Of a stretch of DNA of 26,357 nt, positions 1 through 8,930 are shown piece by piece; within the stretch, counting starts at the first letter, position 1; each line of letters starts with the position of its first letter. The stretch lies in contig CAKOTX010000016.1 in NCBI GenBank assembly GCA_934120315.1, positions 1-26,357 of the forward strand. Reading direction: 5' to 3'. A model generated the notes under the pieces. That model searched no databases, had not been told where the DNA came from, and saw only the letters and a program-made list of their open reading frames with translations. A program made the translations under genes and the position numbers. The DNA comes from an uncultured Clostridia bacterium. GTDB lineage: Bacteria > Bacillota > Clostridia > TANB77 > CAG-508.

Positions 1-80
1 TCTTTTATTTCGTTGTCACTTTTATACTAATTTCTCTTGTATTATTTTAATATTTTTATCTGTTGCTCGGTACATTTCTT

Positions 81-109
81 ATCTTACCACGCTTGTCGAA
101 AATTGTCAA
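81..109 (-). promoter_or_regulatory. Near-consensus sigma-A promoter reading off the left edge
   Basis: Minus-strand -35 TTGACA lies at 109-104 and -10 TAAGAT at 86-81, with a 17-base spacer and an extended TGn directly before the -10. The start point would be near position 74. Downstream there is only about 75 bases of window, whose only ATG (75-73) opens a 17-codon frame with no ribosome binding site, so the transcribed gene or RNA lies beyond the edge. Confidence 0.75.
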
Positions 110-159
110 CACTTTTTTCAAAATTTCTTTAATATTTTTTCTTTTATTTTTATATAACA

Positions 160-189
160 AAAGATTGGATGTAGGAACAGCCAATCTTT
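160..189 (-). terminator. Rho-independent terminator after topA
   Basis: A 9-bp stem (arms 189-181 and 168-160, AAAGATTGG with CCAATCTTT) has a 12-base loop and is followed by an interrupted T-rich tract. It begins about 8 bases after the topA stop codon. The U-tract is not perfect, so read-through is possible. Confidence 0.75.
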
Positions 190-196
190 CTTATTT

Positions 197-2188
197 TTAT
201 TTATTTTTCTCTTCATTCTTAGTAGGCTTATTCCAAGAAATATAGTCACATGATTTAGGATTGTTTTCACATATATAATATTTCTTTTTATTTTTTGCTC
301 TTCTAACTTGTACTGTTCCTCCACATTTTGGACAAGGAACATCTACAGTTTCTACTATAGCTTTAGTGTTTTTACATTCAGGGTATCCTGGGCATGCTAA
401 AAATTTTCCGAATTTACCATATTTATATACCATCATTCTTCCACATTTTTCGCATTTTACATCAGATACCTCTTCTACCATTTCAACATGTTCTAATTCT
501 TTTTCTACTTTTTCAAGATTTTCTTCAAATGGTCCATAAAAATCTGAAATCATTTTTCTCCAATTTTCTTTCCCTTCTGCTATATTATCAAATTGATTTT
601 CTATATTAGCAGTAAACTCTACATTTACAACATCTGAAAAATTTTCTACTAAAAGTTTATTTACAACTTTGCCAAGTTCTGTTGGCATTAATTGTTTTTG
701 TACTTTTTCTATATATCTTCTTTCTAATATTGTAGTTATTGTTGGAGAATATGTACTTGGTCTTCCTATGCCTTTTTCTTCTAATGCCTTTACTAGACTT
801 GCTTCTGTATATCTTGCAGGTGGTTCTGTAAAACTTTGCTTTGGTTCTATTTTTTGCTTTTTGACTTCTTGTTTTACTTCTAATTCAGGAATAATTCCTA
901 CCTCTTCCTCTTGTTTTTCATCTGTTCCTTCTACATATAATGTCATAAATCCTTTGAATTTTAAGTTTTGGCCATTAGCTTTAAACGTATAATTATTAGC
1001 ATCAATAGTCACTGACATTGTATCATATACAGCAGCTGTCATTTGACTTGCCATAAATCTATTATAAATTAGTTTGTATAATTTATATTGATCATTTGTT
1101 AGTGATTCTTTTATTTTGTCTGGTTCTAAATCTGCATAAGTTGGTCTTATACCTTCATGTGCATCTTGAGCTTCTTTATTTGTTTTGTAATATCTATTTT
1201 CGTAATAGTTTTCACCATATTCTTCTACTATATATTTCTTCGCAGCTGCTCTAGCTTCTTCTGATATTCTAGTAGAGTCTGTTCTCATGTAAGTTATTAA
1301 TCCTACTGTTCCTTTTTCAGGAATTTTTACACCTTCATATAATCCTTGTGCAACAGACATAGTTTTCTTTAATGTAAATCCTAATTTTCTAGATGCTTCT
1401 TGTTGCATTGTACTTGTTGTAAATGGTGGTGCAGGATTTCTTTTCTTTTCTCCTTTTTTTACATCTTCTACTATATATTTAGCATTTTCTATGTCTGAAA
1501 GAATTTTATCTACCTGTTCCTTATTATGAACTTCTTGTTTCTTTCCATCTTTTCCATAGAACTTTGCTTCAAATGTCTTTTTAGATTTTTCATCTAATAA
1601 TTTCACATATATATTCCAGTATTCTTCTGGGATAAACTTTTCTATTTCTTCTTCTCTATCTACTATTAATTTTACAGCTACAGATTGAACTCTTCCTGCT
1701 GATAATCCTCTTCTTACTTTTTTCCATAATACTGGGCTTATTTTATATCCTACAATTCTATCAAGAACTCTTCTTGCTTGTTGGGCATCAACTAAATTAA
1801 TGTCAATGTCTCTTGGTTCTTTAATTGCTTTTTGTACAGCTGTTTTAGTTATTTCATTAAATGTTACTCTTGTAACTTTTGAATCATCTACATCTAACAT
1901 CTTTGATAAATGCCATGCTATTGCTTCTCCCTCACGATCAGGGTCAGTTGCAAGATATACTTTTTTTGATGATTTGGCATCTTTTTTTAATTCTTTTATT
2001 AAGTCTCCTTTTCCTCTGATATTAATATATTCTGGTTCAAAGTTATGTTCTACATCTATTCCTAGTTTTGATTTTGGTAAATCTCTAATGTGTCCCATTG
2101 ATGCTACCACCTTTGTGTTTCCTCCTAGGAATTTTTTTATTGTGTTTGCTTTTGCTGGTGATTCTACTATTATTAATTTATCTGTCAT
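197..2188 (-). CDS. topA: DNA topoisomerase I (type IA)
   Basis: This enzyme relaxes negative supercoils by transient single-strand cleavage through a 5'-phosphotyrosine link. The 663-residue protein opens with a Toprim domain (Glu9 in LIIVESPAK; acidic triad Asp82, Asp84, Glu86 in TDPDREGE at 81-88). The catalytic Tyr300 sits in GLITYMRTDS. Two four-cysteine zinc fingers close the protein, at about 579-605 (CEKC...C...C) and 619-647 (CPKC...C...C). Its length is slightly under the usual 690-700 residues. The ATG follows a GAAGGGAG ribosome binding site. It lies 26 bases behind the DUF6514-like gene and shares its promoter, with a terminator just after the stop. The identification is secure; the symbol rests on full domain order. 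Confidence 0.97.
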   Translation of the reverse strand: MTDKLIIVESPAKANTIKKFLGGNTKVVASMGHIRDLPKSKLGIDVEHNFEPEYINIRGKGDLIKELKKDAKSSKKVYLATDPDREGEAIAWHLSKMLDVDDSKVTRVTFNEITKTAVQKAIKEPRDIDINLVDAQQARRVLDRIVGYKISPVLWKKVRRGLSAGRVQSVAVKLIVDREEEIEKFIPEEYWNIYVKLLDEKSKKTFEAKFYGKDGKKQEVHNKEQVDKILSDIENAKYIVEDVKKGEKKRNPAPPFTTSTMQQEASRKLGFTLKKTMSVAQGLYEGVKIPEKGTVGLITYMRTDSTRISEEARAAAKKYIVEEYGENYYENRYYKTNKEAQDAHEGIRPTYADLEPDKIKESLTNDQYKLYKLIYNRFMASQMTAAVYDTMSVTIDANNYTFKANGQNLKFKGFMTLYVEGTDEKQEEEVGIIPELEVKQEVKKQKIEPKQSFTEPPARYTEASLVKALEEKGIGRPSTYSPTITTILERRYIEKVQKQLMPTELGKVVNKLLVENFSDVVNVEFTANIENQFDNIAEGKENWRKMISDFYGPFEENLEKVEKELEHVEMVEEVSDVKCEKCGRMMVYKYGKFGKFLACPGYPECKNTKAIVETVDVPCPKCGGTVQVRRAKNKKKYYICENNPKSCDYISWNKPTKNEEKNK

Positions 2189-2214
2189 TTTTTCTCCCTT
2201 CTCTGCTTGTCTTC

Positions 2215-2562
2215 TTATGTATTGTAGCTTAATTTTTTTCTTTTTGCAATAGCTTGTCTACTTTTTATTTCTAAAACTACATCTTCAAGACCAATTGGTG
2301 TAACTTCATTTTCTTTTATAACACTCAATATTTTAGCAATTTCTCCATCGTCATTTGTTATGTGTTCTACTTTATTTTGTTCTATTCCGATTTTCTCTTT
2401 ATATTCTGTTTTTATTATTTGTATACCATATATTAATTTATTTTGCTTTATTTTTTCTTCTTCGTTAGTTATTTTATAATATTCTACTTTTATTGGATAA
2501 TTTATTCCCGCTTCTTCTAATTCGTTTCGGTTTATAAAAATGCTTCCAAAAAAGTTTTTCAA
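2215..2562 (-). CDS. Small DUF6514-like protein of unknown function
   Basis: This 115-residue soluble protein has no signal peptide or membrane segment. Its N-terminal half looks like alternating beta strands with a YGIQIIKTEY segment. The C-terminal part contains ITNDDGEIAKIL followed by VTPIGLEDVVLEI (about 90-102) and a basic tail. These features resemble the clostridial DUF6514 family as I recall it, for which no function is established. The start is a TTG codon at 2562-2560, chosen because an unusually strong AAAGGGGGAG site lies five bases upstream and a consensus promoter lies just beyond. It precedes topA by 26 bases, so the two are probably co-transcribed. The gene is very likely real; the family name is moderately sure. 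Confidence 0.75.
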   Translation of the reverse strand: MKNFFGSIFINRNELEEAGINYPIKVEYYKITNEEEKIKQNKLIYGIQIIKTEYKEKIGIEQNKVEHITNDDGEIAKILSVIKENEVTPIGLEDVVLEIKSRQAIAKRKKLSYNT

Positions 2563-2596
2563 GTTATCTCCCCCTTTCGTTTTAATTAATATTTAA

Positions 2597-2625
2597 ACTA
2601 TATTACTTTATTTTGTAAAATTCAA
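2597..2625 (-). promoter_or_regulatory. Sigma-A promoter for the DUF6514-like gene and topA
   Basis: Minus-strand -35 TTGAAT (2625-2620) and -10 TATAGT (2602-2597) are separated by 17 bases. The predicted start is near 2590, giving a leader of about 28 bases before the TTG start codon. Confidence 0.75.
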
Positions 2626-2677
2626 GTCGTTTTGGTCGCTTTTTAGAAAGTTTTTATTTTTTTATCGACATGTTTTT

Positions 2678-2701
2678 ACATTATTATTAATTACATAATG
2701 T
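2678..2701. repeat. Inverted repeat, ACATTAT / ATAATGT
   Basis: Seven-base arms at 2678-2684 and 2695-2701 flank a 10-base AT spacer in the region upstream of the DUF6514-like gene. In such AT-rich DNA this may be chance. No U-tract follows, so it is not called a terminator. Confidence 0.35.
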
Positions 2702-2721
2702 TATAATTATATTAATAGAAT

Positions 2722-2731
2722 TGTCCGGACA
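2722..2731. promoter_or_regulatory. GC-rich palindrome TGTCCGGACA, possible operator
   Basis: A perfect 10-base palindrome stands out in a very AT-rich intergenic region. GAA on one side and TTC on the other extend the symmetry, with one extra T. A minus-strand TATAAT lies at 2711-2706, ten bases downstream, but without a recognisable -35, so the palindrome would overlie the -35 position of a factor-dependent promoter. The role is inferred. Confidence 0.35.
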
Positions 2732-2747
2732 TTCTTTAATTCACCAT

Positions 2748-2783
2748 ATATTAGAAATAATCTTTTTATCTAATTTCTAATAT
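2748..2783. repeat. 11-bp inverted repeat next to the methyltransferase terminator
   Basis: Arms ATATTAGAAAT (2748-2758) and ATTTCTAATAT (2773-2783) are perfect complements with a 14-base spacer. It lies immediately downstream of the intrinsic terminator of the SpoU-type gene on the minus strand and may act as a second hairpin that protects the 3' end or catches read-through. Confidence 0.5.
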
Positions 2784-2785
2784 TA

Positions 2786-2818
2786 AAAACAGCATATCTT
2801 TTTTCGATATGCTGTTTT
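2786..2818 (-). terminator. Rho-independent terminator after the SpoU-type methyltransferase gene
   Basis: A perfect 13-bp stem (arms 2818-2806 and 2798-2786, core ACAGCATATC) with a 7-base loop is followed by a T tract on the minus strand. It begins four bases after the stop codon and closes the mfd unit. Confidence 0.93.
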
Positions 2819-2821
2819 ATA

Positions 2822-3616
2822 TTATTTTTTGCTTACTTTTTGTCTTACATATTCATACATTACAATTCCTGCTGCAACAGATGCATTTAAGCTTTCTGTT
2901 TTTCCTAACATTGGTATTTTAGCTTTTTCATCTGCCATTTCTTGAATCTCATTTGAAACACCATTTGCTTCATTACCTATTACTATGATTTTTTTATTAA
3001 AATCTATATCATAAATACTGTTTTCTGTTTGCAATGATGTTACTACTAATTTATAATGATGTTTTCGGATTTCTTTGATTGTTTGAGCTAAATTTTCTGA
3101 TTCTATTATTTTTAATCTAAAAATCGCCCCCATTGTTGAACGTACTACTTTAGGATTAAATGCATCTGCTGTACCTTTTGAAACTATAATTTGATTTAAT
3201 CCTATACTATCAACTGTTCTTAAAATTGTTCCTAGGTTTCCAGGATCTTGGACATCATCTAGCATAACTATAATGTCTTGTGAAAAGTCAATTGCTTCTT
3301 TCTCACTATTCTTTTCTATAATTGCCATTATTCCTTGTGGATTTGTAACTTGAGTGATTGATGAGAAAATTTTGTCTGTTACATAAATGCACTCATATCT
3401 TGCTATTTCTAACATTATATTTGTTGGTATTTCATATGTTCTTGTAGTATCTTCACATATTATTATTTTTTTTATTGGTGCATTTTCTTTAACCGCTTCT
3501 TCTACAAGCTTAACACCTTCTACTATATATTCATTATTTTCATCTCTATATTTTTTGTCTTTTAATTTTTTTATGTATTTTACTATTTCATTATCTTTAC
3601 TTGAAATAATTTTCAT
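2822..3616 (-). CDS. TrmH/SpoU-family RNA 2'-O-methyltransferase
   Basis: This 264-residue protein is predicted to transfer a methyl group from S-adenosylmethionine to a ribose 2'-hydroxyl of tRNA or rRNA. An N-terminal SpoU substrate-binding domain (about 1-100, with EYIVEGVKLVEEA) precedes the knotted SPOUT domain. Motif 1 is DDVQDPGNLGTILRT (120-134), motif 2 VIGNEANGVS (212-221) and motif 3 IPMLGKTESLNASVA (234-248). The ATG lies one base after the mfd stop codon, with its AGGAGGA site inside the end of mfd, so translation is probably coupled. The exact target nucleotide cannot be told from sequence; RlmB- and YsgA-like proteins look alike at this level, so no symbol is given. Confidence 0.93.
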   Translation of the reverse strand: MKIISSKDNEIVKYIKKLKDKKYRDENNEYIVEGVKLVEEAVKENAPIKKIIICEDTTRTYEIPTNIMLEIARYECIYVTDKIFSSITQVTNPQGIMAIIEKNSEKEAIDFSQDIIVMLDDVQDPGNLGTILRTVDSIGLNQIIVSKGTADAFNPKVVRSTMGAIFRLKIIESENLAQTIKEIRKHHYKLVVTSLQTENSIYDIDFNKKIIVIGNEANGVSNEIQEMADEKAKIPMLGKTESLNASVAAGIVMYEYVRQKVSKK

Positions 3617-3617
3617 T

Positions 3618-6600
3618 CTATCCTCCTACATCAATCAAAAACTCTTTTACTTCTTTTAACATTTTTATTTCTGATAAATTATTTAATGCTAATGTAATTT
3701 GTGGTTTTATTCCCTGTGTAAATTTTATTCTGTTTTTATATTTTTTTACTAATTCATTTATATCTATACTTAGTTCTCCTGGTTCAAACATGAATAACAC
3801 AAAACTACGTCTTCCTTGTACTTTGCTGATATTAAGTTTTTTACACAATATTTTTATTCTTGCAATTTCTATTAAATTTTCTATTTCTTTTGGCATGTTA
3901 CCAAATCTGTCTATCATTTCATCTATTACATTTTGAATATCTTCTTCATTTTTACATAGAGCTATATCTTGATAGATTTCTATTTTTTGACTTGAATCTG
4001 ATATGTATGTATCTGGAATATAGCATGTTGCATCTAAATCTATTTGTACATCTATTTCTGGCTCTACTTTTTCTCCTTGAATTTCTCTTACAACTTCATC
4101 TAATAAGTTGCAATATGTATCATACCCAACTTGTTCTAAATGTCCATGTTGTATTTCTCCAAGCAAGCTTCCTGCTCCTCTTATTTCTAAGTCTCTCATT
4201 GCAATTTTGAATCCTGAACCAAATTCAGTAAATTCTTTTATTGCTTTCAATCTTTTATCTGCAATTTCTGATAATAGTTTGTCTCTTTTATATGTTATAT
4301 ATGCATATCCTTGCCTATCTGACCTACCAACTCTTCCTCTAATTTGATATAATTGTGCTAATCCCATTCTATCTGCATTTTCTACTATTATTGTATTGGC
4401 ATTAGGTATATCAATTCCTGATTCAAGAATTGTTGTACATACTAAAATATCCGTTTTTCCTTCAATGAATTCTTCCATTATATTTTCAATTTCATTTCCT
4501 GTCATTTGTCCATGTGCATATGCTACTCTTGCTTCTGGCACTAATCTTGATATTTCATCTGCCTTTTGCATGATTCTTTCAACATTATTAAATAGATAAA
4601 ATACTTGACCTTTTCTTTCTAGCTCTCTTGTAATTGCTTCTCTTACAACTTCACTATCATATTCCAATACATAAGTTTGAACTGGCTTTCTATTATATGG
4701 AGGTTCATAAATTACAGACATATCTCTTACTCCAACTATTGACATATGTAATGTTCTTGGAATTGGAGTTGCTGTCATTGTTAATACATCTACATTTGTT
4801 TTGTATTGCTTTATTTTTTCTTTTGCTTTTACTCCAAAACGATGTTCCTCATCTATAATTAATAATCCTAAGTCTTTGAATTCTACATCATCACTTAATA
4901 TTCTGTGTGTTCCAACTATGATGTCTACTTCTCCTAATTTTATCTTTTTAACAATTTCATCTTGCTGTTTCTTGGTTTTAAATCTATTAAGTACTTCAAC
5001 TCGTACTGCAAAATTCGACATTCTTTCTTTAAATTCTTTATATTGCTGTTCTGCAAGTACTGTGGTTGGTGCTAAATACGCAACTTGTTTCCCATCCATT
5101 ACAGCTTTAAATGCTGCTCTTATTGCTACTTCTGTTTTTCCATATCCAACATCTCCACATAATAGTCTATCCATTGGCTTATCTGATTCCATATCTTTTT
5201 TTACTTCATCAATACAACGCAATTGATCATCTGTTTCTTGATATGGAAAGCTGTCTTCAAATTGTACTTGCCAAGGCGTGTCTTTTGAAAATGCATATCC
5301 TTTTGCTTTTTCTCTTTTTGCATATAGTTCTATTAATTCTTGTGCTACTTCTCTTAAATTTTTCTTTACTTTTGCTTTTGTCTTTAGCCATTCTTTTGTT
5401 CCTAGCTTATTTACTTTAAGTCCGCCTTCATCTCCACCTATATATTTTCTAACACTGTCTAATTGATTTGTAGGAACATATAAAACATCATCACCATAGT
5501 ATTTTATTTTTATATAGTCTTTTGTTGTTCCATCTGCAGTTATAGTATTTACACCTATAAAAATTCCTATTCCATAATTTTTATGTACTACATAATCTCC
5601 TACTTTTAAGTCTGCAAATACAACTTTTTCTCCTTCTTTAAATGCTGATGATTTGTAACTTTTTCTCTTTTCGCCTTCTATTAATTCTTGTGATGTTATT
5701 ACTAATTGATTGATGTCATAACATTCATATCCTGCTGACAATTTGCCTAGGCTTACTATTACTAGACTTTCCGTGTTTTTGGATATGATTGTTTGATTTA
5801 AATTTTCTTCATATTTATTTATAATTTCATTTTCATCTAATAAAGAACATATCTTTTTAGCTTTTTCTTTATTTTCTGCTAATATATAAATCTTTTTTTT
5901 GGTTTCTTGTGCTTTTATCAATTCTTTTATTAGTAATTCAATTTCACTTTTGTAAAAATTCTTTTCTTTGTATACCCAATTATATTTTTCCGCTTCTATT
6001 TTTACTTCATCATCAAATTTGTCCATATATACAATATTCTTATTTTCAAGTTTTTCTCTAAATTGCATATTGTTCTCTAAATTCTTTAATGCCTCTGGTA
6101 CAATTTTGCTTTTCTCCATCAATAATTGGATTACATTTTGACTGTCTTTATTTACATTTTCTATTCGATGTTCTATTTTATTCATTTCATCTAACACTAA
6201 AATATACTTTTCTGATATATAGTCTAATATTGTACTTTGTGTTTCATAAAATGCATTTAAATATCTATCTATTTTACTTATATAATTACCATTTTTGATA
6301 CTTTCTATGTCTTGATTTACTTGTTCCTGCAATTCATCTGGATAAATTGTTTCTGATATTTTCTTTGTAACTTCTTCTATATTTTTTTCTAGTAAATATT
6401 CATGTGCCGGATATATTGTGGCTTTTTCAATATTTTCAGTTGACCTTTGACTGATTATATTAAAATATCTTATTGAATCTACTTCATCTCCCCAGAACTC
6501 AATTCTTATTCCTGTTTTTTCTGTAACAGAAATATCTACTATTCCGCCTCTTACACTAAATTGTCCTCTTCCATCAATTAAGTCATATCTTACATAGCCT

Positions 6601-7073
6601 AAATCTATTAATTTTTGTTTTACATCTTCTAGTTTATATTCATCACCAATTTTGAATTTTAATGTATTTTTATATAAAGTTTTAGAACTTATCATCTTTT
6701 GAATTGCCGCTTCTGCTGTTGTAACTACTATTCCTGTTTTCATTTCGTGAATTTTATTAAGTGCTTCTATTCTTTGATATGGTAAGTCTTTACTTTCTGC
6801 GACATAATCATATGTTACTATTTCTTTTTTGGGTAAATATATTACTTTGTCTGTGAAATAACTTAAATCATCTACTATTTTTCTTGCTTGAATTTCATTA
6901 TATGTTATTACACAGATTGGTCTTTTTATAAATTCTTTAGTCGCTGAAATCATTTGAGACATTCCAACGTCTGTTAAGCCCGATATAACTATCGGGCTTT
7001 TTTGATTTTCTATTTTTTTTATATATTCACAAAACTTAGGACTTTTTCCTAATTCTCCTAATATTGTATTCAT
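3618..7073 (-). CDS. mfd: Transcription-repair coupling factor Mfd
   Basis: Mfd is a DNA translocase that removes RNA polymerase stalled at lesions and recruits UvrA. Visible in order are the degenerate UvrB-like module, a CarD-like RNA-polymerase interaction domain (about 483-542, LKVGDYVVHKNYGIGIF), the helicase motor with Walker A GDVGYGKT (640-647), DEEH (741-744), TATPIPRT and QIRGRVGR (910-917), and the C-terminal D7 domain. An upstream ATG at 7082 is in frame, but the only AAAGGA site abuts it with no spacing, whereas it stands nine bases before the ATG at 7073. The shorter 1151-residue start is therefore preferred. Its own strong promoter lies upstream and the SpoU-type gene follows by one base. 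Confidence 0.96.
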   Translation of the reverse strand: MNTILGELGKSPKFCEYIKKIENQKSPIVISGLTDVGMSQMISATKEFIKRPICVITYNEIQARKIVDDLSYFTDKVIYLPKKEIVTYDYVAESKDLPYQRIEALNKIHEMKTGIVVTTAEAAIQKMISSKTLYKNTLKFKIGDEYKLEDVKQKLIDLGYVRYDLIDGRGQFSVRGGIVDISVTEKTGIRIEFWGDEVDSIRYFNIISQRSTENIEKATIYPAHEYLLEKNIEEVTKKISETIYPDELQEQVNQDIESIKNGNYISKIDRYLNAFYETQSTILDYISEKYILVLDEMNKIEHRIENVNKDSQNVIQLLMEKSKIVPEALKNLENNMQFREKLENKNIVYMDKFDDEVKIEAEKYNWVYKEKNFYKSEIELLIKELIKAQETKKKIYILAENKEKAKKICSLLDENEIINKYEENLNQTIISKNTESLVIVSLGKLSAGYECYDINQLVITSQELIEGEKRKSYKSSAFKEGEKVVFADLKVGDYVVHKNYGIGIFIGVNTITADGTTKDYIKIKYYGDDVLYVPTNQLDSVRKYIGGDEGGLKVNKLGTKEWLKTKAKVKKNLREVAQELIELYAKREKAKGYAFSKDTPWQVQFEDSFPYQETDDQLRCIDEVKKDMESDKPMDRLLCGDVGYGKTEVAIRAAFKAVMDGKQVAYLAPTTVLAEQQYKEFKERMSNFAVRVEVLNRFKTKKQQDEIVKKIKLGEVDIIVGTHRILSDDVEFKDLGLLIIDEEHRFGVKAKEKIKQYKTNVDVLTMTATPIPRTLHMSIVGVRDMSVIYEPPYNRKPVQTYVLEYDSEVVREAITRELERKGQVFYLFNNVERIMQKADEISRLVPEARVAYAHGQMTGNEIENIMEEFIEGKTDILVCTTILESGIDIPNANTIIVENADRMGLAQLYQIRGRVGRSDRQGYAYITYKRDKLLSEIADKRLKAIKEFTEFGSGFKIAMRDLEIRGAGSLLGEIQHGHLEQVGYDTYCNLLDEVVREIQGEKVEPEIDVQIDLDATCYIPDTYISDSSQKIEIYQDIALCKNEEDIQNVIDEMIDRFGNMPKEIENLIEIARIKILCKKLNISKVQGRRSFVLFMFEPGELSIDINELVKKYKNRIKFTQGIKPQITLALNNLSEIKMLKEVKEFLIDVGG

Positions 7074-7104
7074 TTCTTTCATTCCTTTGTTTTAAGATAT
7101 TGAT

Positions 7105-7133
7105 ATTATACTACTTTTTAGCAATATTTTCAA
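7105..7133 (-). promoter_or_regulatory. Strong sigma-A promoter for mfd
   Basis: Minus-strand -35 TTGAAA (7133-7128) and perfect -10 TATAAT (7110-7105) have a 17-base spacer. It sits in the 63-base gap just after the stop of the 593-residue protein gene. No terminator separates the two genes, so mfd may be read both from here and from the leuS unit. Confidence 0.85.
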
Positions 7134-7136
7134 GTT

Positions 7137-8918
7137 CTATCTTCCATCTGAATCTATTGCAACGAATTCATTCTCTTTATTTTTAATATATTTTTTTCCT
7201 GTTTCTAAATCAATATATTCTTTTATTTTTTCATATTTAATTTTAGTTTTGCCTTTCTTTTTAGTTTTCCTCTTCTTTTGCAAATGTTCTGGATATTCCT
7301 GCCAATCTGCTAAATATTCTAAATGTTTAATGAATTTATATCTATAATCTCCATCTCTTACATTACTTGATGCTTGCTTTATTAATTCTTTTTGATTTTG
7401 TGTTAATGGCATTAATATATGAGTAGAAATAATTCTTCCGTTTATATTAAAATCTGTTATTCCAGAATAAATTGGAACTACAGAATTTTCTTGATTTTTT
7501 ATTGCAAAGTTTTTAACTTTTTCTCTTTCTATGTGTAATCTTAATGGCATGTTTAAACCATTTATATCTGCAACTAATAAAACAAATTTTGAACGTGGAT
7601 TTTCATCTATTATTCCCCAATTTTCTGAAACGTCCCCATTATATAAGAGATTCAATAATCCTGTTATTCCATTGTCTTTCTGAATATATAAATTTCTAAT
7701 TGCATTTTCTGTTTTTAATCTCAAGACTATATCTTTATCGAAATTATTTTCATGTACATTTAATCCGCCTATGCCTGAAAAATATTTTTGATACTCTGCT
7801 CCAAATTTAGCACTCATTTCACTTAATGCTTCTTCAATATCTACTTCTCCGCCTTCTAAATGACTATCTCTATATTGATAATATATATTAGAAATCAAAA
7901 TATCTAACAACGCTGTTTTTACATTTAAAGTTTCCAATTGATGTGGTAATAATTTGTTAGTAGCATCTTTATTTTGTATTGTAGTTTTATCATCCAAATC
8001 TAATTCATACATTATAAAATATGAATTATAAATCTTTTCAATTTCTTTTACTAACCTATTATCCCAGAATGCATATAGTGCGGCTAATTGTGCCAAATTT
8101 AATTTTTGTAAATTTTCTTTTTTAAAAAGATTATCTATACCATTTGTATCTTGTAATTTTTCTAGATTAATTCTTTTTAATTCATTTATTTGGTGCTTTT
8201 TGTATTCTTCTAAAGTTCCAAACTCATCTATTAATTGCCCTATTATCATTATTGCATTTACATATTGTTCTTTTAATTCTTTATCTATTTCTTCCTGACT
8301 TATTATTTTCTTTAAGTAATATTTAACTTTTTCAAATTCCGGAATTGGACCAATTAAATATATGGTCCTTTCTATCTTTTTTCTGCTTTCTCTATCAGTT
8401 TTTGTTTCAATAAGTTCTTTTTTTAAATCCATTATTTTTCCAGTATATCTTCTGTCTAATTCATAAATAAGATTTGGATCTACACTTTCAACAATACCTC
8501 TAATATTTGTTATCACTTCTGCCATAAGTTGTCTTATTGCCTTTTTCTTATTTGAACTATATAGTATTCTTTCCTTGTCTTTTAACTTTTTTCCTGTTCT
8601 TCTTTCTTCAGCCACTAATTTTCTATACTCTATTTCTACTTGTTCCCAATTAAAATTCAAATATTTTATTGCATTTCTTCTAGCTATATTACTTTTAAAA
8701 TCTTCTATTTCAGCAGTTTTGTGTAAAATATTATAAAGTTTATGTTGCATTTCTTTGTTTGTTTTTTCCTTGTCCATTTCTGGGTTTTCTTGATAAATTC
8801 TAATTAACTGTTCCTCTGCAGAACCTACAATTCTTGCAAAATTTTGCACATTTGATATTGGTGCTGTTTTTGCTCTTTTTATTGCTTGCACTATTAAATT
8901 ATTAAATTCTCTATTCAT
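7137..8918 (-). CDS. Uncharacterised 593-residue soluble protein
   Basis: I do not recognise this protein. It has no signal peptide or membrane segment and contains no cysteine. The first half (about 1-300) is strongly charged and probably helical, with Lys/Glu-rich stretches and the segment LIGPIPEFEKVKYYLKKI. The second half seems more mixed, with beta-like runs such as SKFVLLVADINGLNMPLRLH and SGITDFNINGRIISTHILMP. A basic cluster (KKRKTKKKGKTK, about 548-559) is followed by a short tail EYIDLETGKKYIKNKE. A nucleic-acid contact is possible but not shown. The ATG follows an AGAGGTG site and lies 12 bases after the topB stop, so it is probably co-transcribed with topB. Codon and base use match its neighbours, so recent transfer is not suggested. 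Confidence 0.85.
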   Translation of the reverse strand: MNREFNNLIVQAIKRAKTAPISNVQNFARIVGSAEEQLIRIYQENPEMDKEKTNKEMQHKLYNILHKTAEIEDFKSNIARRNAIKYLNFNWEQVEIEYRKLVAEERRTGKKLKDKERILYSSNKKKAIRQLMAEVITNIRGIVESVDPNLIYELDRRYTGKIMDLKKELIETKTDRESRKKIERTIYLIGPIPEFEKVKYYLKKIISQEEIDKELKEQYVNAIMIIGQLIDEFGTLEEYKKHQINELKRINLEKLQDTNGIDNLFKKENLQKLNLAQLAALYAFWDNRLVKEIEKIYNSYFIMYELDLDDKTTIQNKDATNKLLPHQLETLNVKTALLDILISNIYYQYRDSHLEGGEVDIEEALSEMSAKFGAEYQKYFSGIGGLNVHENNFDKDIVLRLKTENAIRNLYIQKDNGITGLLNLLYNGDVSENWGIIDENPRSKFVLLVADINGLNMPLRLHIEREKVKNFAIKNQENSVVPIYSGITDFNINGRIISTHILMPLTQNQKELIKQASSNVRDGDYRYKFIKHLEYLADWQEYPEHLQKKRKTKKKGKTKIKYEKIKEYIDLETGKKYIKNKENEFVAIDSDGR

Positions 8919-8930
8919 TTAGCACCTCTC

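Noticed and set aside
118..342. A 74-codon minus-strand frame across the end of topA
   Set aside because: It overlaps the zinc-finger end of topA in another frame and runs through the terminator; its length comes from AT-rich composition.
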